Below are positions 24,237-32,231 of a stretch of DNA of 64,000 nucleotides, piece by piece. The notes under the pieces are model-generated. The model made no database searches. It saw only the letters and a program-made list of their open reading frames with translations, and was not told where the DNA came from. Both the position numbers and the translations under genes were made by a program. This DNA is from Actinopolymorpha alba DSM 45243 (lineage in GTDB: Bacteria; Actinomycetota; Actinomycetes; Propionibacteriales; Actinopolymorphaceae): positions 124,001 through 188,000 of the forward strand of contig NZ_KB892707.1 in assembly GCF_000373925.1 (NCBI RefSeq). The letters are read 5' to 3'. The number at the start of each line of letters is the position of its first letter. Positions within the stretch are counted from its first letter, which is position 1.

Positions 24237-24728
24237 ATGACAACGTCAAACAGTGCCAACCCCGGCATGGCGGTCCGACTCGACGGACTGGTCAAGCGGT
24301 ACGGAACCATCCAAGCGGTCCGAGGGATCGACCTCGACATCGCGCCTGGTGAGGTGGTCGCCCTGCTCGGGCCCAACGGCGCCGGCAAGTCGACCACCAT
24401 CGACATGCTGCTCGGACTGGCTCGACCCGACGAGGGATCGGCCAGCATCTTCGGTAACCCGCCCGAGCAGGTGGTCGCGCAGGGACTCGTCGGAGCGATG
24501 CTCCAGTCCGGGTCGCTGCTCCCAGACGTGACGGTCGGCGAGATCGTCGCGATGTTCGCGGCCCTGCACCGCAAACCGCTCAGCGTGGGGGAGGCGCTCG
24601 AACGCGCCGGTATCGCCGACCTTGCCAAGCGCCGGACGGCCAAGCTCTCCGGTGGACAGGCGCAGCGGGTCCGGTTCGCCCTGGCCGTCGTTCCCGACCC
24701 AGACCTGCTGGTGCTCGACGAGCCCACG
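24237..24728 (+). pseudogene. Truncated ABC transporter ATPase (fused by deletion to permease remnant)
   Basis: The frame encodes a normal drug-export-type ABC ATPase start: LVKRYGTIQAVRGIDLDIAPG, Walker A GPNGAGKSTTIDMLLGL, Q-loop GAMLQSG, signature KLSGGQAQRVRFALAVV and the Walker B start LLVLDEPT. Immediately after DEPT the similarity stops. The D-loop, H-loop and the last third of the protein are missing. The reading frame continues for about 43 meaningless codons to 24857, while the next frame picks up a permease. A deletion of roughly 1 kb that joined the two genes out of frame explains this. The protein cannot complete the catalytic site. Confidence 0.85.
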
Positions 24729-25183
24729 CGTACCTCCTCGCCAAGGGCGCCGTCGCGATGCTGGTGGCGGCCCCGGCGATCCTCCTCGTCTTTGCCGCGG
24801 GCGGGGTGCTCGCACATGTCGACCTGTCGGGGTCGCAGTGGCTGGCCTCGGCCGTGAGCACCTGGCTGGCGATCGTGCCGTTCGCGCTCATCGGCCTGCT
24901 GATCGGGTACGCCTCCTCGCCGGACAGCGCGCAGGCGATCTTCTCCGCGACGTTCATGACCATGTCGCTGTTCGGCGGCATCTTCATCCCGGTCGAGGTG
25001 ATGCCGAAGGTGATGGCCAACCTGGCGCAGGTCCTGCCGTCGTACTGGCTCGGAATCCTCGGACGCAGCCCGCTGGGGACCGGGGGGTTCGAGTGGCGAG
25101 CGGTGCTGGTCCTCCTCGCGTGGACCGTGGCGCTCGCCCTGGTGGTGGCCCGCAGGTACCGCGTCGACACGGCCCGCGCCTGA
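24729..25183 (+). pseudogene. C-terminal remnant of an ABC-2 type permease
   Basis: From the junction near 24728 the second frame reads AYLLAKGAVAMLVAAPAILL and continues as the final membrane segments of an ABC-2 permease. Landmarks are LAIVPFALIGLLIGYASSP, FMTMSLFGGIFIPVEVMPKV and LPSYWLGILGRSPLG, ending VVARRYRVDTARA. About half of a normal 240-260-residue permease is missing at the N-terminus, and no start signal lies near the junction. Together with the truncated ATPase this marks a single fusion deletion. Confidence 0.85.
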
Positions 25184-25216
25184 GCGGCCCCGCTGCCTCT
25201 AAGGTCCCAGCTTGCG

Positions 25217-25801
25217 GTGACCAACGAGCGGCTGCGGTTCTCCCGCGACCTTCACGACATCCTTGGCCACAGCCTCACGGTGATCACCGTCAAGGCGGAG
25301 TTGGCGGGGCAGCTTGTCCAGCGGGCTCCTGACCGGGCGTTGGCCGAGATCAACGACGTCGAACGCCTCGCCCCGGAAGCGCTAGCTGACGTTCGGGCAA
25401 CTGTCGAGGGCTATCGCGGCGCCAGCCTGGCCGCCGAGATCAGCCGGGCCCGTCGGGCGCTCACCGCGGCGGGGATCGCCTCCACCCTGCCCAACTCCAT
25501 GGATGAGGTGAGCGGACCGCAGCGTGAGGTCTTCGGGTGGGTGATCCGGGAGGGCGTGACGAACGTCCTGCGGCACAGCAAGGCCCGCGTCTGTCACGTC
25601 CGGCTCACCCCGACGAGTGTCGAGGTCACCGACGACGGGATCGGTGCGGGAGCGACCGGCCGCCCGGAGTTCAGGGATGGGCACGGACTGAACGGCCTTC
25701 GTGAGCGGGTGGCGGCAATCGGTGGCACCCTCACCGCGGACTCCGTGCGCGACGGGGGCTTCCGGCTGCACGCGATGATCCCGGACGGAGTCACTGAATG
25801 A
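25217..25801 (+). pseudogene. Histidine kinase lacking its sensor half (probable pseudogene)
   Basis: The 194-residue frame contains an intact HisKA_3 phosphoacceptor motif (RFSRDLHDILGHSLTVITVKAEL), an N-box (VIREGVTNVLRHSKA) and a G-box (GHGLNGLRERVAAIGG), as in DesK-type kinases. The membrane sensor region, normally about 170-200 residues upstream, is absent; only 33 bp separate this frame from the permease remnant. GTG at 25217 has a weak AAGGT upstream. It could still make a soluble kinase core, but a second deletion in a decaying operon is the simpler reading. The stop overlaps the regulator ATG in the normal coupled way. Confidence 0.7.
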
Positions 25802-26399
25802 CCGAGCCGATCCGGATCCTGCTCGCCGACGACCAGCACCTGGTGCGGGGTGCGATGGCCGCCCTCCTGTCCCTGGAGTCCGACATCGCCGTCGTCGCCG
25901 AAGTGGGACGTGGCGACGAGGTGGTGGCGCGGGCGACGGAGACCAGGCCGGACGTCGCCCTGATCGACGTCGAGATGCCGGGTGCGGACGGGATCACCGC
26001 CACCCGCGAGCTGCGGACCGCACTGTCGACCTGCCGGGTGCTTGTCGTCACGACGTTCGGGCGTCCGGGGTACGTCCGGCGGGGGCGAGTGGGTTCGTGG
26101 TCAAGGACACCCCGGCGTCCCAGCTTGCCGACTCCATCCGGCGGGTACATCAGGGCCTGCGGGTCGTCGATCCCTCGCTCGCCATCGAGTCACTGGCGGC
26201 CGGCGACAGTCCTCTGACACCACGCGAACGCGATGTCCTGCGGGAAGCGCGGGCCGGCGGGACCGTGGCCGACCTCGCGCGGGCGCTCGTGCTGTCGGAG
26301 GGGACGGTACGCAACCACCTGTCCAGCGCGATCGGCAAGACAGGTGCGCGGACCCGCGCCGAAGCGGTCCGGATCGCTGACTCCCAGGGTTGGCTCTGA
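25798..26399 (+). pseudogene. NarL/DesR-type response regulator with internal frameshift
   Basis: The first frame (25798 to about 26078) encodes a receiver domain: RILLADDQHLVRGAMAALL, phosphoacceptor Asp in ALIDVEMPGADG, and LVVTTFGRPGYVRR. It then breaks into an unrelated frame ending at 26217. The correct continuation appears in the next frame: AGASGFVVKDTPASQLADSI, then the LuxR-type HTH LTPRERDVLREARAGG and LSEGTVRNHLSSAIGKTG, to 26399. About 13 bp between YVR and AGASGF seem to have been lost, flanked by GCGGG-type repeats, which suggests slippage. With three broken genes upstream, the whole operon is inactive. Confidence 0.85.
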
Positions 26400-26447
26400 G
26401 CAACGTCTGCTCTGTGTGCCGCGGGGCGCGCCAGGGGGTGCTGGCGT

Positions 26448-26533
26448 AATGATCACGTATACGTGGTCATTGCATGCCTCACATGGTGTCGACACCACGT
26501 GAAGCTGGTAATGACCACGTATACGTGATCATT
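26448..26533. repeat. Paired-palindrome element, copy 2
   Basis: Two 24-bp palindromes at 26448-26471 (AATGATCACGT, AT, ACGTGGTCATT) and 26510-26533 are exact reverse complements across 38 bp. The spacer matches that of copy 1 at 27 of 38 positions and contains the perfect dyad GGTGTCGACACC. The element lies between the convergent response-regulator remnant and the CocE gene. Confidence 0.85.
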
Positions 26534-26616
26534 CGGCACGGTGGAGGCAGTCGGCAAGGGATTTGCCGGCGGGGCTCGAGCGGTGTGGCGGTGGCGGGGG
26601 CGAGCGTCAGCTCTGC

Positions 26617-28200
26617 TCAGGTCCAGATGGGGAGCACCAGGCGGCTCGCGGCCCGTCCACCGTGGTGGACCGTCTGGTCGGCCGCCTCGCAGGTGTCGAA
26701 CCTCGGATAGTTGGACGACGCGATCTCGACCCGGATCCGGTGGCCCGCCGAGAACGTCTGTGCCGTGGAGCCCACCTCGACCTCGACCTCCACGGCGTTC
26801 CCGCCCGGCGTAGGAACGCGGCGGATCGAGTCGACGACCAGCATCGCCGTCCCGTCCGGGTGGACGTCGACGAGCTTGACCGTGACGTCGGCGAGTGGGG
26901 CGGTGGACTCGAAGACCACGTGCGCCCGGACCATCCCCACGATGGTGAGGTCCCGCTCCAGGACATCGCTTGTGTAGACGAGGACGTCGGGGCGTTCCTC
27001 GAGCGAACGCTGGTCAAGCGGCCCGGCCTCGGGTGGCACCGGATGGAGGGTGCGGCCGCCGTTGGTGGGTACCGGATCGCTGGGGTCGTGGCGGTAGTGG
27101 TCGGTCCCCGACTCTGCCGGCGCCGACCAGGACAGGCGCCCGCCCTCGGCGAGGTACAACGGGACCGCCTGGGTGGGCGGCGGCCAGTCAGCCAGGTCCA
27201 GCCAGCGGTTGGCTCCCATGACGAAGACGCGTACGCCGGATGGACCGTCCCGGTCGGCGATGGTTTCGCTCAGGAAGGCGATCTGCTCGTCGAGCAGGCC
27301 GTTGAAGTCGCCTTGCGCGCGGACGCCGAAGTCGAGGTGACCAGTGGTGCGTCTCAGCATGGTCGCGTGGGCCCACGGACCGATGACGAGTCGCTGCCGC
27401 CGGTGGGAGTGGCCGTCGTCGGCGGCACGTCCGGCGAGCTGGGTGTACCCGCGGATGGTGCTCTCGCAGAAGAGGTCGTGCCAGCCGGCGAGGTGGTAGC
27501 CGGCGACGCCGAGATGGCCGGGAGCGGCGCCGGCGTCGAGCGGGTTCCAGAGTTCGGTGTCGTCCGTGTCCAACCAGCGCGACCAGTCAGGGCTGATCCG
27601 CGTCAGGGTGGGGGTTCCTGGCAGCCCGTCGAGGCTCGCCGGCCACCGGTCGAGCTCGTCGATGGCCGCGTCGACGAGTTCGGTGTCGAGGTTGCTGCCG
27701 AGCGCGCCGATGCCGAGGGTCCACGAGGAGAAGACACCGAGCTGCAGTGCGCCGCCTTCGTACACCGCGTCCCGGATGGTCGGGCCGGCAACGGCTGGGG
27801 CGATGGCGCGCAGGGCCGCCGGGCGTTCGGCGGCGGCGAGCCACTGGGTGAAGCCGTTGTACGAACCACCGGCCATGGCGACCGCGCCGTTCGACCATGG
27901 CTGGCTCGCGCACCACGCGATCGTCTGCGCGCCGTCCATGCGTTCGGCCCGGAACGGCGAGAACGTTCCGGGCGAGTCCCAGCGTCCGCGCACGTCCTGG
28001 GTGACGACCGCCCAGCCCAGCCGGGCCAGCCCGATCGCGTCGTAGGCGCCACGCACCGAGGCGCGGCCGTACGGCGTCCGGACCAGCAGGACCGGGTGGC
28101 GTTCCCCGTCGTCGGCGACGGTCACGTCAGTCGCGAGGGGTACTCCGTCGATGGTCGTGACATCGGTATCAAGGCTGACGATGCGTGCGGCTCGTCCCAC
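26617..28200 (-). CDS. CocE/NonD family hydrolase (X-Pro dipeptidyl-peptidase S15-like)
   Basis: This protein of about 527 residues has the CocE architecture: an alpha/beta-hydrolase domain with an inserted helical cap and a C-terminal jelly-roll. The nucleophile Ser is in AGGSYNGFTQW, preceded by the oxyanion-side VVTQDVRGRWDS. The acid Asp is in AGWHDLFCES and the His in VIGPWAHATM. The jelly-roll shows VVFESTAPLADVTVKLVDVHPDG and GHRIRVEIASSNYPRFD. Relatives hydrolyse esters or amides, including cocaine esterase and glutaryl-7-ACA acylase. GTG at 28198-28200 begins the conserved part; an ATG at 28284 would add 28 residues but would overlap the operator-like dyad. It is divergent from an ABC exporter pair. 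No signal peptide is seen. Confidence 0.85.
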   Translation of the reverse strand: MGRAARIVSLDTDVTTIDGVPLATDVTVADDGERHPVLLVRTPYGRASVRGAYDAIGLARLGWAVVTQDVRGRWDSPGTFSPFRAERMDGAQTIAWCASQPWSNGAVAMAGGSYNGFTQWLAAAERPAALRAIAPAVAGPTIRDAVYEGGALQLGVFSSWTLGIGALGSNLDTELVDAAIDELDRWPASLDGLPGTPTLTRISPDWSRWLDTDDTELWNPLDAGAAPGHLGVAGYHLAGWHDLFCESTIRGYTQLAGRAADDGHSHRRQRLVIGPWAHATMLRRTTGHLDFGVRAQGDFNGLLDEQIAFLSETIADRDGPSGVRVFVMGANRWLDLADWPPPTQAVPLYLAEGGRLSWSAPAESGTDHYRHDPSDPVPTNGGRTLHPVPPEAGPLDQRSLEERPDVLVYTSDVLERDLTIVGMVRAHVVFESTAPLADVTVKLVDVHPDGTAMLVVDSIRRVPTPGGNAVEVEVEVGSTAQTFSAGHRIRVEIASSNYPRFDTCEAADQTVHHGGRAASRLVLPIWT

Positions 28201-28262
28201 GATGGCGAGCCTACGTTTCGATGACCGCCGCGTGCCGCTGTCTGCCGGCCACCCTCGGCCAC

Positions 28263-28327
28263 GGATGACGTCACCCGACGTCATCCGACATCACCATGCC
28301 GTTGACATGATGCCGGTATGACGTCAT
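28263..28327. promoter_or_regulatory. TGACGTCA-type operators between divergent CocE and ABC genes
   Basis: GGATGACGTC (28263-28272) and GACGTCATCC (28277-28286) are perfect reverse complements around ACCC. A second site, ATGACGTCAT (28318-28327), is a perfect 10-bp palindrome 32 bp further on. Both contain the TGACGTC core. They lie upstream of the conserved starts of both divergent genes, so one regulator may control both. No regulator gene adjoins. Confidence 0.5.
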
Positions 28328-28406
28328 GATCGCCCGCATGCCTTCTTCTGGAAGCCCTCACCCAGCCGCGCCGCCGAGGCGTCGCTCGCGGCTTGGGGGA
28401 TGGAGC

Positions 28407-30326
28407 ATGCCGCCCTCAGTGCGTGGGATTGTCGCGCTTCTCCGGATCCTGCCGCAGGTGAACTCTCGTACGCCGGCCCTTCTCGTGGTTGGTGCTTTCC
28501 TCGCCGCGGCCCTCCCGGTCGCGGTCGCGGTGGTGACAGGTCTGTTGATCGGGTCGATCCCGGCCGCGGTGCGGGACGGAGCGGACTCGGCCGCCACGCA
28601 ACGGACCTGGACCCTGCTCGTCGTGGTGGGTGGCCTGATCGTCGTGCAGCGGGCCCTGAGCCCCGTCCTCGACGCGCTGGCAAGGACGCTCGGACGCGAG
28701 ACCGACCGCTACCTCCAGGAGCGGGTGATCGCCGCGGTCGGTCGTCCAGATGGCGTCGCCCACCTGGAGGATCCGGCCGTTCTCGACGAGATCCGCGTCG
28801 TACGCGGGCTCGGCGCGGACACCAACCGCCCCGGCCGTGCGGTCGAGGCGCTGGCACGGGTGTTGCCCGCCTGGCTGCAGGCGCTGGGTTCGGCCGCGGT
28901 ACTACTGGCGTTCGCGTGGTGGTTGGGGCTGGCCTGGCTGGTGGCCTGGCCGCTGATCGTCTTCTTCATGCAGCGGGAGTACGTCCGGGTCGGCCAGGTT
29001 GGCTACGGGCAGAGCAGCGCGTTGCGGCGGGCGGAGTACCTCCGCGACCTCGCACTCAACCCGCCGGCCGCCAAGGAGGTGCGGGTCTGGGGCATGCTCG
29101 GCTGGCTCATCGAGCGGTTCGAGGTGACCTGGCGGAGCGCGATCGAGCCCGTGTGGAAGGTGCGGCGCCCCCGCCCGGGCGTTCTCTTCGGTTCCAGCGG
29201 CGCGGTGCTCCTGATCAACCTCGGGTCGTACGGCGTTCTCGCCTGGGCCGCGACCCGGGGCGATCTTGGTCTCGCGGCGCTGGCGGTCTATACGCAGGCG
29301 TTGGGAGGGACCAACTCCTATGCGGCGTTCGACGACGACAACGCCTACCTCTCCTTCGCCGCGGTCTCGGTGCCGAAGGTGATCGGGCTGGACCAGCGGC
29401 TTTCCGCGGAGGGGCAGGCCGCGCGCCCGGAGGCGGCGGCCGCGGTCGGTGTGGCCGGCGCCGTTGGTGTGGCCGGCGCCGTTGGTGTGGCCGCCGCCGT
29501 TGCCCCGCTGGCGGCGGACTCGCCGCAGACCGAGATCCGCTTCGAAGGGGTGCGGTTCCGGTATCCGCGAGCCGACCGCGAGGCGCTGGCCGGGCTCGAC
29601 CTGGTGATCCCGTCCGGCCGCTCGCTCGCCATCGTGGGGGAGAACGGCGCGGGCAAGACGTCCCTCGTCAAGCTGCTCTGCGGTCTGTACGACCCGACCG
29701 GAGGCCGGATCTCTGTGGGCGGCGTCGGGCTGGAGCACCTTGACGTGGATGTGTGGCGGTCCAGGGTCGCGGTGTTGTTCCAGGACTTCGCCCGCTATCA
29801 CCTGCCGGTGCGCGACAACATCGGCCTGGGGGCGCCCGCCCTGGCGGACGACCTCGACCGGCTGCGGAGCGCGGCCGCGAAGGCAGGCGTCCTGGAGCTC
29901 ATCGAGTCTCTGCCGCAGGGCTGGGACACGGTGCTGTCCCGCGAGTACACCGGTGGGGTCGACCTGTCGGGCGGCCAGTGGCAGCGGGTCGCGCTGGCCC
30001 GGGCGATGTTCGCGGTCGAGGCGGGCGCTCGGGTGCTCATCCTCGACGAACCCACGGCCGCGCTCGACGTCCGTGCCGAGGCGGAGTTGTACGACCGGTT
30101 CCTCGAGCTCACGGCCGGCCTCACGACCTGCCTGATCTCGCACCGGTTCTCGACGGTACGCCGCGCCGACCGGATCGTCGTCCTCGCTGACGGAAAGATC
30201 GCCGAGGACGGTACGCATGAGCGGCTGATGGCCATGGACGGCCGCTACGCGAGGATGTTCACGTTGCAGGCCGCGCGCTTTCTCGACGATGCCGTGGCCG
30301 GCAGCCCGCGAGGGGATGACCAGTGA
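28407..30326 (+). CDS. ABC transporter, fused permease/ATPase (first of a pair)
   Basis: This protein of about 639 residues is an ABC half-exporter. The membrane domain covers roughly residues 10-330. The ATPase domain has Walker A GENGAGKTSLVKLLCGLYDP, Q-loop VAVLFQDFARY, signature DLSGGQWQRVALARAM, Walker B VLILDEPTAALD and H-loop LISHRFSTV. A linker before the ATPase contains three near-identical 18-bp units (29448-29501) encoding GVAGAV, GVAGAV and GVAAAV, which is unusual. The ATG at 28407 has GGGGGA upstream; an earlier ATG at 28326 overlaps the operator-like palindrome and was not chosen. Its stop overlaps the GTG of a second half-transporter, so the two probably form a heterodimer. 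The substrate is unknown. Confidence 0.85.
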   Translation: MPPSVRGIVALLRILPQVNSRTPALLVVGAFLAAALPVAVAVVTGLLIGSIPAAVRDGADSAATQRTWTLLVVVGGLIVVQRALSPVLDALARTLGRETDRYLQERVIAAVGRPDGVAHLEDPAVLDEIRVVRGLGADTNRPGRAVEALARVLPAWLQALGSAAVLLAFAWWLGLAWLVAWPLIVFFMQREYVRVGQVGYGQSSALRRAEYLRDLALNPPAAKEVRVWGMLGWLIERFEVTWRSAIEPVWKVRRPRPGVLFGSSGAVLLINLGSYGVLAWAATRGDLGLAALAVYTQALGGTNSYAAFDDDNAYLSFAAVSVPKVIGLDQRLSAEGQAARPEAAAAVGVAGAVGVAGAVGVAAAVAPLAADSPQTEIRFEGVRFRYPRADREALAGLDLVIPSGRSLAIVGENGAGKTSLVKLLCGLYDPTGGRISVGGVGLEHLDVDVWRSRVAVLFQDFARYHLPVRDNIGLGAPALADDLDRLRSAAAKAGVLELIESLPQGWDTVLSREYTGGVDLSGGQWQRVALARAMFAVEAGARVLILDEPTAALDVRAEAELYDRFLELTAGLTTCLISHRFSTVRRADRIVVLADGKIAEDGTHERLMAMDGRYARMFTLQAARFLDDAVAGSPRGDDQ

Positions 30327-32113
30327 TGCGTGAGGTGTTCCGTGCGTACCGCATGACGATCGCGATCGGGTTCCGTGCGGCGCCCTGGCACGCGACGTTC
30401 CAGCTGCTGACGGGTATCGCGATGGCGCTGGGCGCTCCGGTCCTCGCCTACGGCGGCAAGTTGTTGGTGGACGCGGCGGTGGCCGCGGACCTTCGGCTCG
30501 GCCTGGTCGCGACGGGTGTGCTCGCCGCTGGCATGGCCCTGGTCCTGATCGCGGTCTTCTACTACGTCGACTGCGTGTTCGGGGTGATCGAGCGGGCGCA
30601 GGCGTTCGCTGACCGGCGCCTGATGGATCTGGTCGGTGGCGCCGACGGGCTCGCGCACCACGAACGCCCCGACTACCTCGACGAGGTCCAGCGCATCCGC
30701 GAGGAGCGAGTGGCCCTCGCGCTCATGACGAACGCGACCGCCGGCATCCTGCGTGCGTCAGTGTCGCTCGGCGCCACCGGGTTCCTGCTCGCCCAGCTGC
30801 ATCCGGCGCTGTTGCTCCTGGTGTTGGTCGCCGCCGTCTCGGTCCTGGTCGGCAAGCGCAGCAACGACCTCGACGTCGCGGCGCAGGAGGAGACGACCGA
30901 GCCCGAACGCCTGCGCCGCCATCTCTTCGAGGTCGCGACCGCTGCCTCGTCGGGCAAGGAGCTACGGATCTTCGGACTTACAGACGAGCTGGTGCGCCGA
31001 CACCATGACGTGTCGGAGACGGTTGTACGCGGGCGCAACCAGGCGACCTGGCGCGGTGCGCGCCTGCAGGTGGTCGATGCGCTGGTCTTCGCACTGGCGT
31101 ACGTCGCAGCGATCGCCTTCGTGCTGTACCGCGCCGTCTCCGGGCTCGCGACCCCCGGAGACGTGGTGCTCGCGATCGGACTGGCCTCGCAGTTGACCAA
31201 CGTCGTGGCGGTCGGGGTGTCGTACGGCACCGCCTTCTTGTGGGTGTTGAAGATCGCCCGGCGGCTCGTGTGGCTCGAGGATCACACCCGCAAGGCACGG
31301 TTGACGCCGGTAGATCCGGCTCCGGTGCCCGACCGGCTTGAGCAGGGGATCGACATCCGGGGAGTGTCGTTCGGGTATCCCGACACGTCCCGGCCGGTGC
31401 TCGACGGGCTGTCCCTGCACCTGCCGGCGGGGAAGGTGGTCGCGCTGGTCGGCGAGAACGGCGCCGGTAAGACCACCTTGATCAAGCTGCTCTGCGGCTT
31501 CTACCAGACTGACGAGGGGCAGGTCCTCGTGGACGGGGTCGCGCTGGGCCGTTTTCCCGTGGCCGCGTGGCGCTCGCGGGTCAGCGCGGCGTTCCAGGAC
31601 CATGTGGCGTTCGAGTTCCTGGCGCGCGAGACCGTCGGTGTCGGCGACCTCGCCCGGATCGACGACCCTGCGGCCGTGACGGGCGCTCTGGAACGCGCGG
31701 GTGCGACCGGCGTACTCGACATCCTGCCGAACGGCCTGGACACCCAACTCGGCAAGGCGTGGGAGGGCGGCGTCGACCTGTCCGGCGGGCAGTGGCAGCG
31801 GCTCGCCCTCGGGCGGGGACTCATGCGGCCCGACCCGCTGCTGGTCGTCTTCGACGAGCCGACGGCCGCGCTGGACGCGCAGACCGAGCACGCGTTGTTC
31901 GGGCGGTTCGCCGAGGCGGCGCGTGCCGGCCAGAGTCGCGGGACGGTGACGCTGCTGGTCTCGCACCGCTTCTCGACGGTACGCATGGCCGATCTCATCG
32001 TCGTTCTCGAGAACGGTGCGGTGCTCGAGCAGGGCGACCACGCCGAGCTCATGGCGGTCGGCGGGTTGTACGCCGAGCTCTACACCCTCCAGTCCAAGGC
32101 GTACCAGCACTGA
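30323..32113 (+). CDS. ABC transporter, fused permease/ATPase (second of a pair)
   Basis: This 596-residue half-exporter is translationally coupled to the preceding one: GTG at 30323 overlaps its stop, and an ATG follows at 30326. Membrane segments fill residues 15-300 (for example LVATGVLAAGMALVLIAVFY). The ATPase domain has Walker A GENGAGKTTLIKLLCGFY, Q-loop VSAAFQDHVAF, signature DLSGGQWQRLALGRGL, Walker B LLVVFDEPTAALD and H-loop LVSHRFSTV. Both partners keep the catalytic Glu after Walker B, so both ATP sites should be active. The LSGGQWQR signature shared by the two is typical of paired actinobacterial exporters often found near peptide or lipid export functions. The gene ends 10 bp before a paired-palindrome element. 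Confidence 0.87.
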   Translation: MMREVFRAYRMTIAIGFRAAPWHATFQLLTGIAMALGAPVLAYGGKLLVDAAVAADLRLGLVATGVLAAGMALVLIAVFYYVDCVFGVIERAQAFADRRLMDLVGGADGLAHHERPDYLDEVQRIREERVALALMTNATAGILRASVSLGATGFLLAQLHPALLLLVLVAAVSVLVGKRSNDLDVAAQEETTEPERLRRHLFEVATAASSGKELRIFGLTDELVRRHHDVSETVVRGRNQATWRGARLQVVDALVFALAYVAAIAFVLYRAVSGLATPGDVVLAIGLASQLTNVVAVGVSYGTAFLWVLKIARRLVWLEDHTRKARLTPVDPAPVPDRLEQGIDIRGVSFGYPDTSRPVLDGLSLHLPAGKVVALVGENGAGKTTLIKLLCGFYQTDEGQVLVDGVALGRFPVAAWRSRVSAAFQDHVAFEFLARETVGVGDLARIDDPAAVTGALERAGATGVLDILPNGLDTQLGKAWEGGVDLSGGQWQRLALGRGLMRPDPLLVVFDEPTAALDAQTEHALFGRFAEAARAGQSRGTVTLLVSHRFSTVRMADLIVVLENGAVLEQGDHAELMAVGGLYAELYTLQSKAYQH

Positions 32114-32123
32114 CGGGCCCCGG

Positions 32124-32209
32124 AATGATCACGTAAACGTGGTCATTCGCCACCAGGCAAGGTGAATTTGCCGCGTGTCGTGGGGAATGACCACGTAAAC
32201 GTGATCATT
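32124..32209. repeat. Paired-palindrome element, copy 3
   Basis: Palindromes at 32124-32147 (AATGATCACGT, AA, ACGTGGTCATT) and 32186-32209 (AATGACCACGT, AA, ACGTGATCATT) are reverse complements except for the central two bases. The spacer is again exactly 38 bp but has a sequence unlike copies 1 and 2. The element lies between convergent genes, 10 bp past the ABC stop and 22 bp before the oxidase stop. Confidence 0.85.
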
Positions 32210-32231
32210 CCCCACGACACCAGCGTGGCGG

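Noticed and set aside
10011-32209. The regularly spaced palindromes as a CRISPR array
   Set aside because: Each locus has only two repeats in opposite orientation and no cas gene is present.
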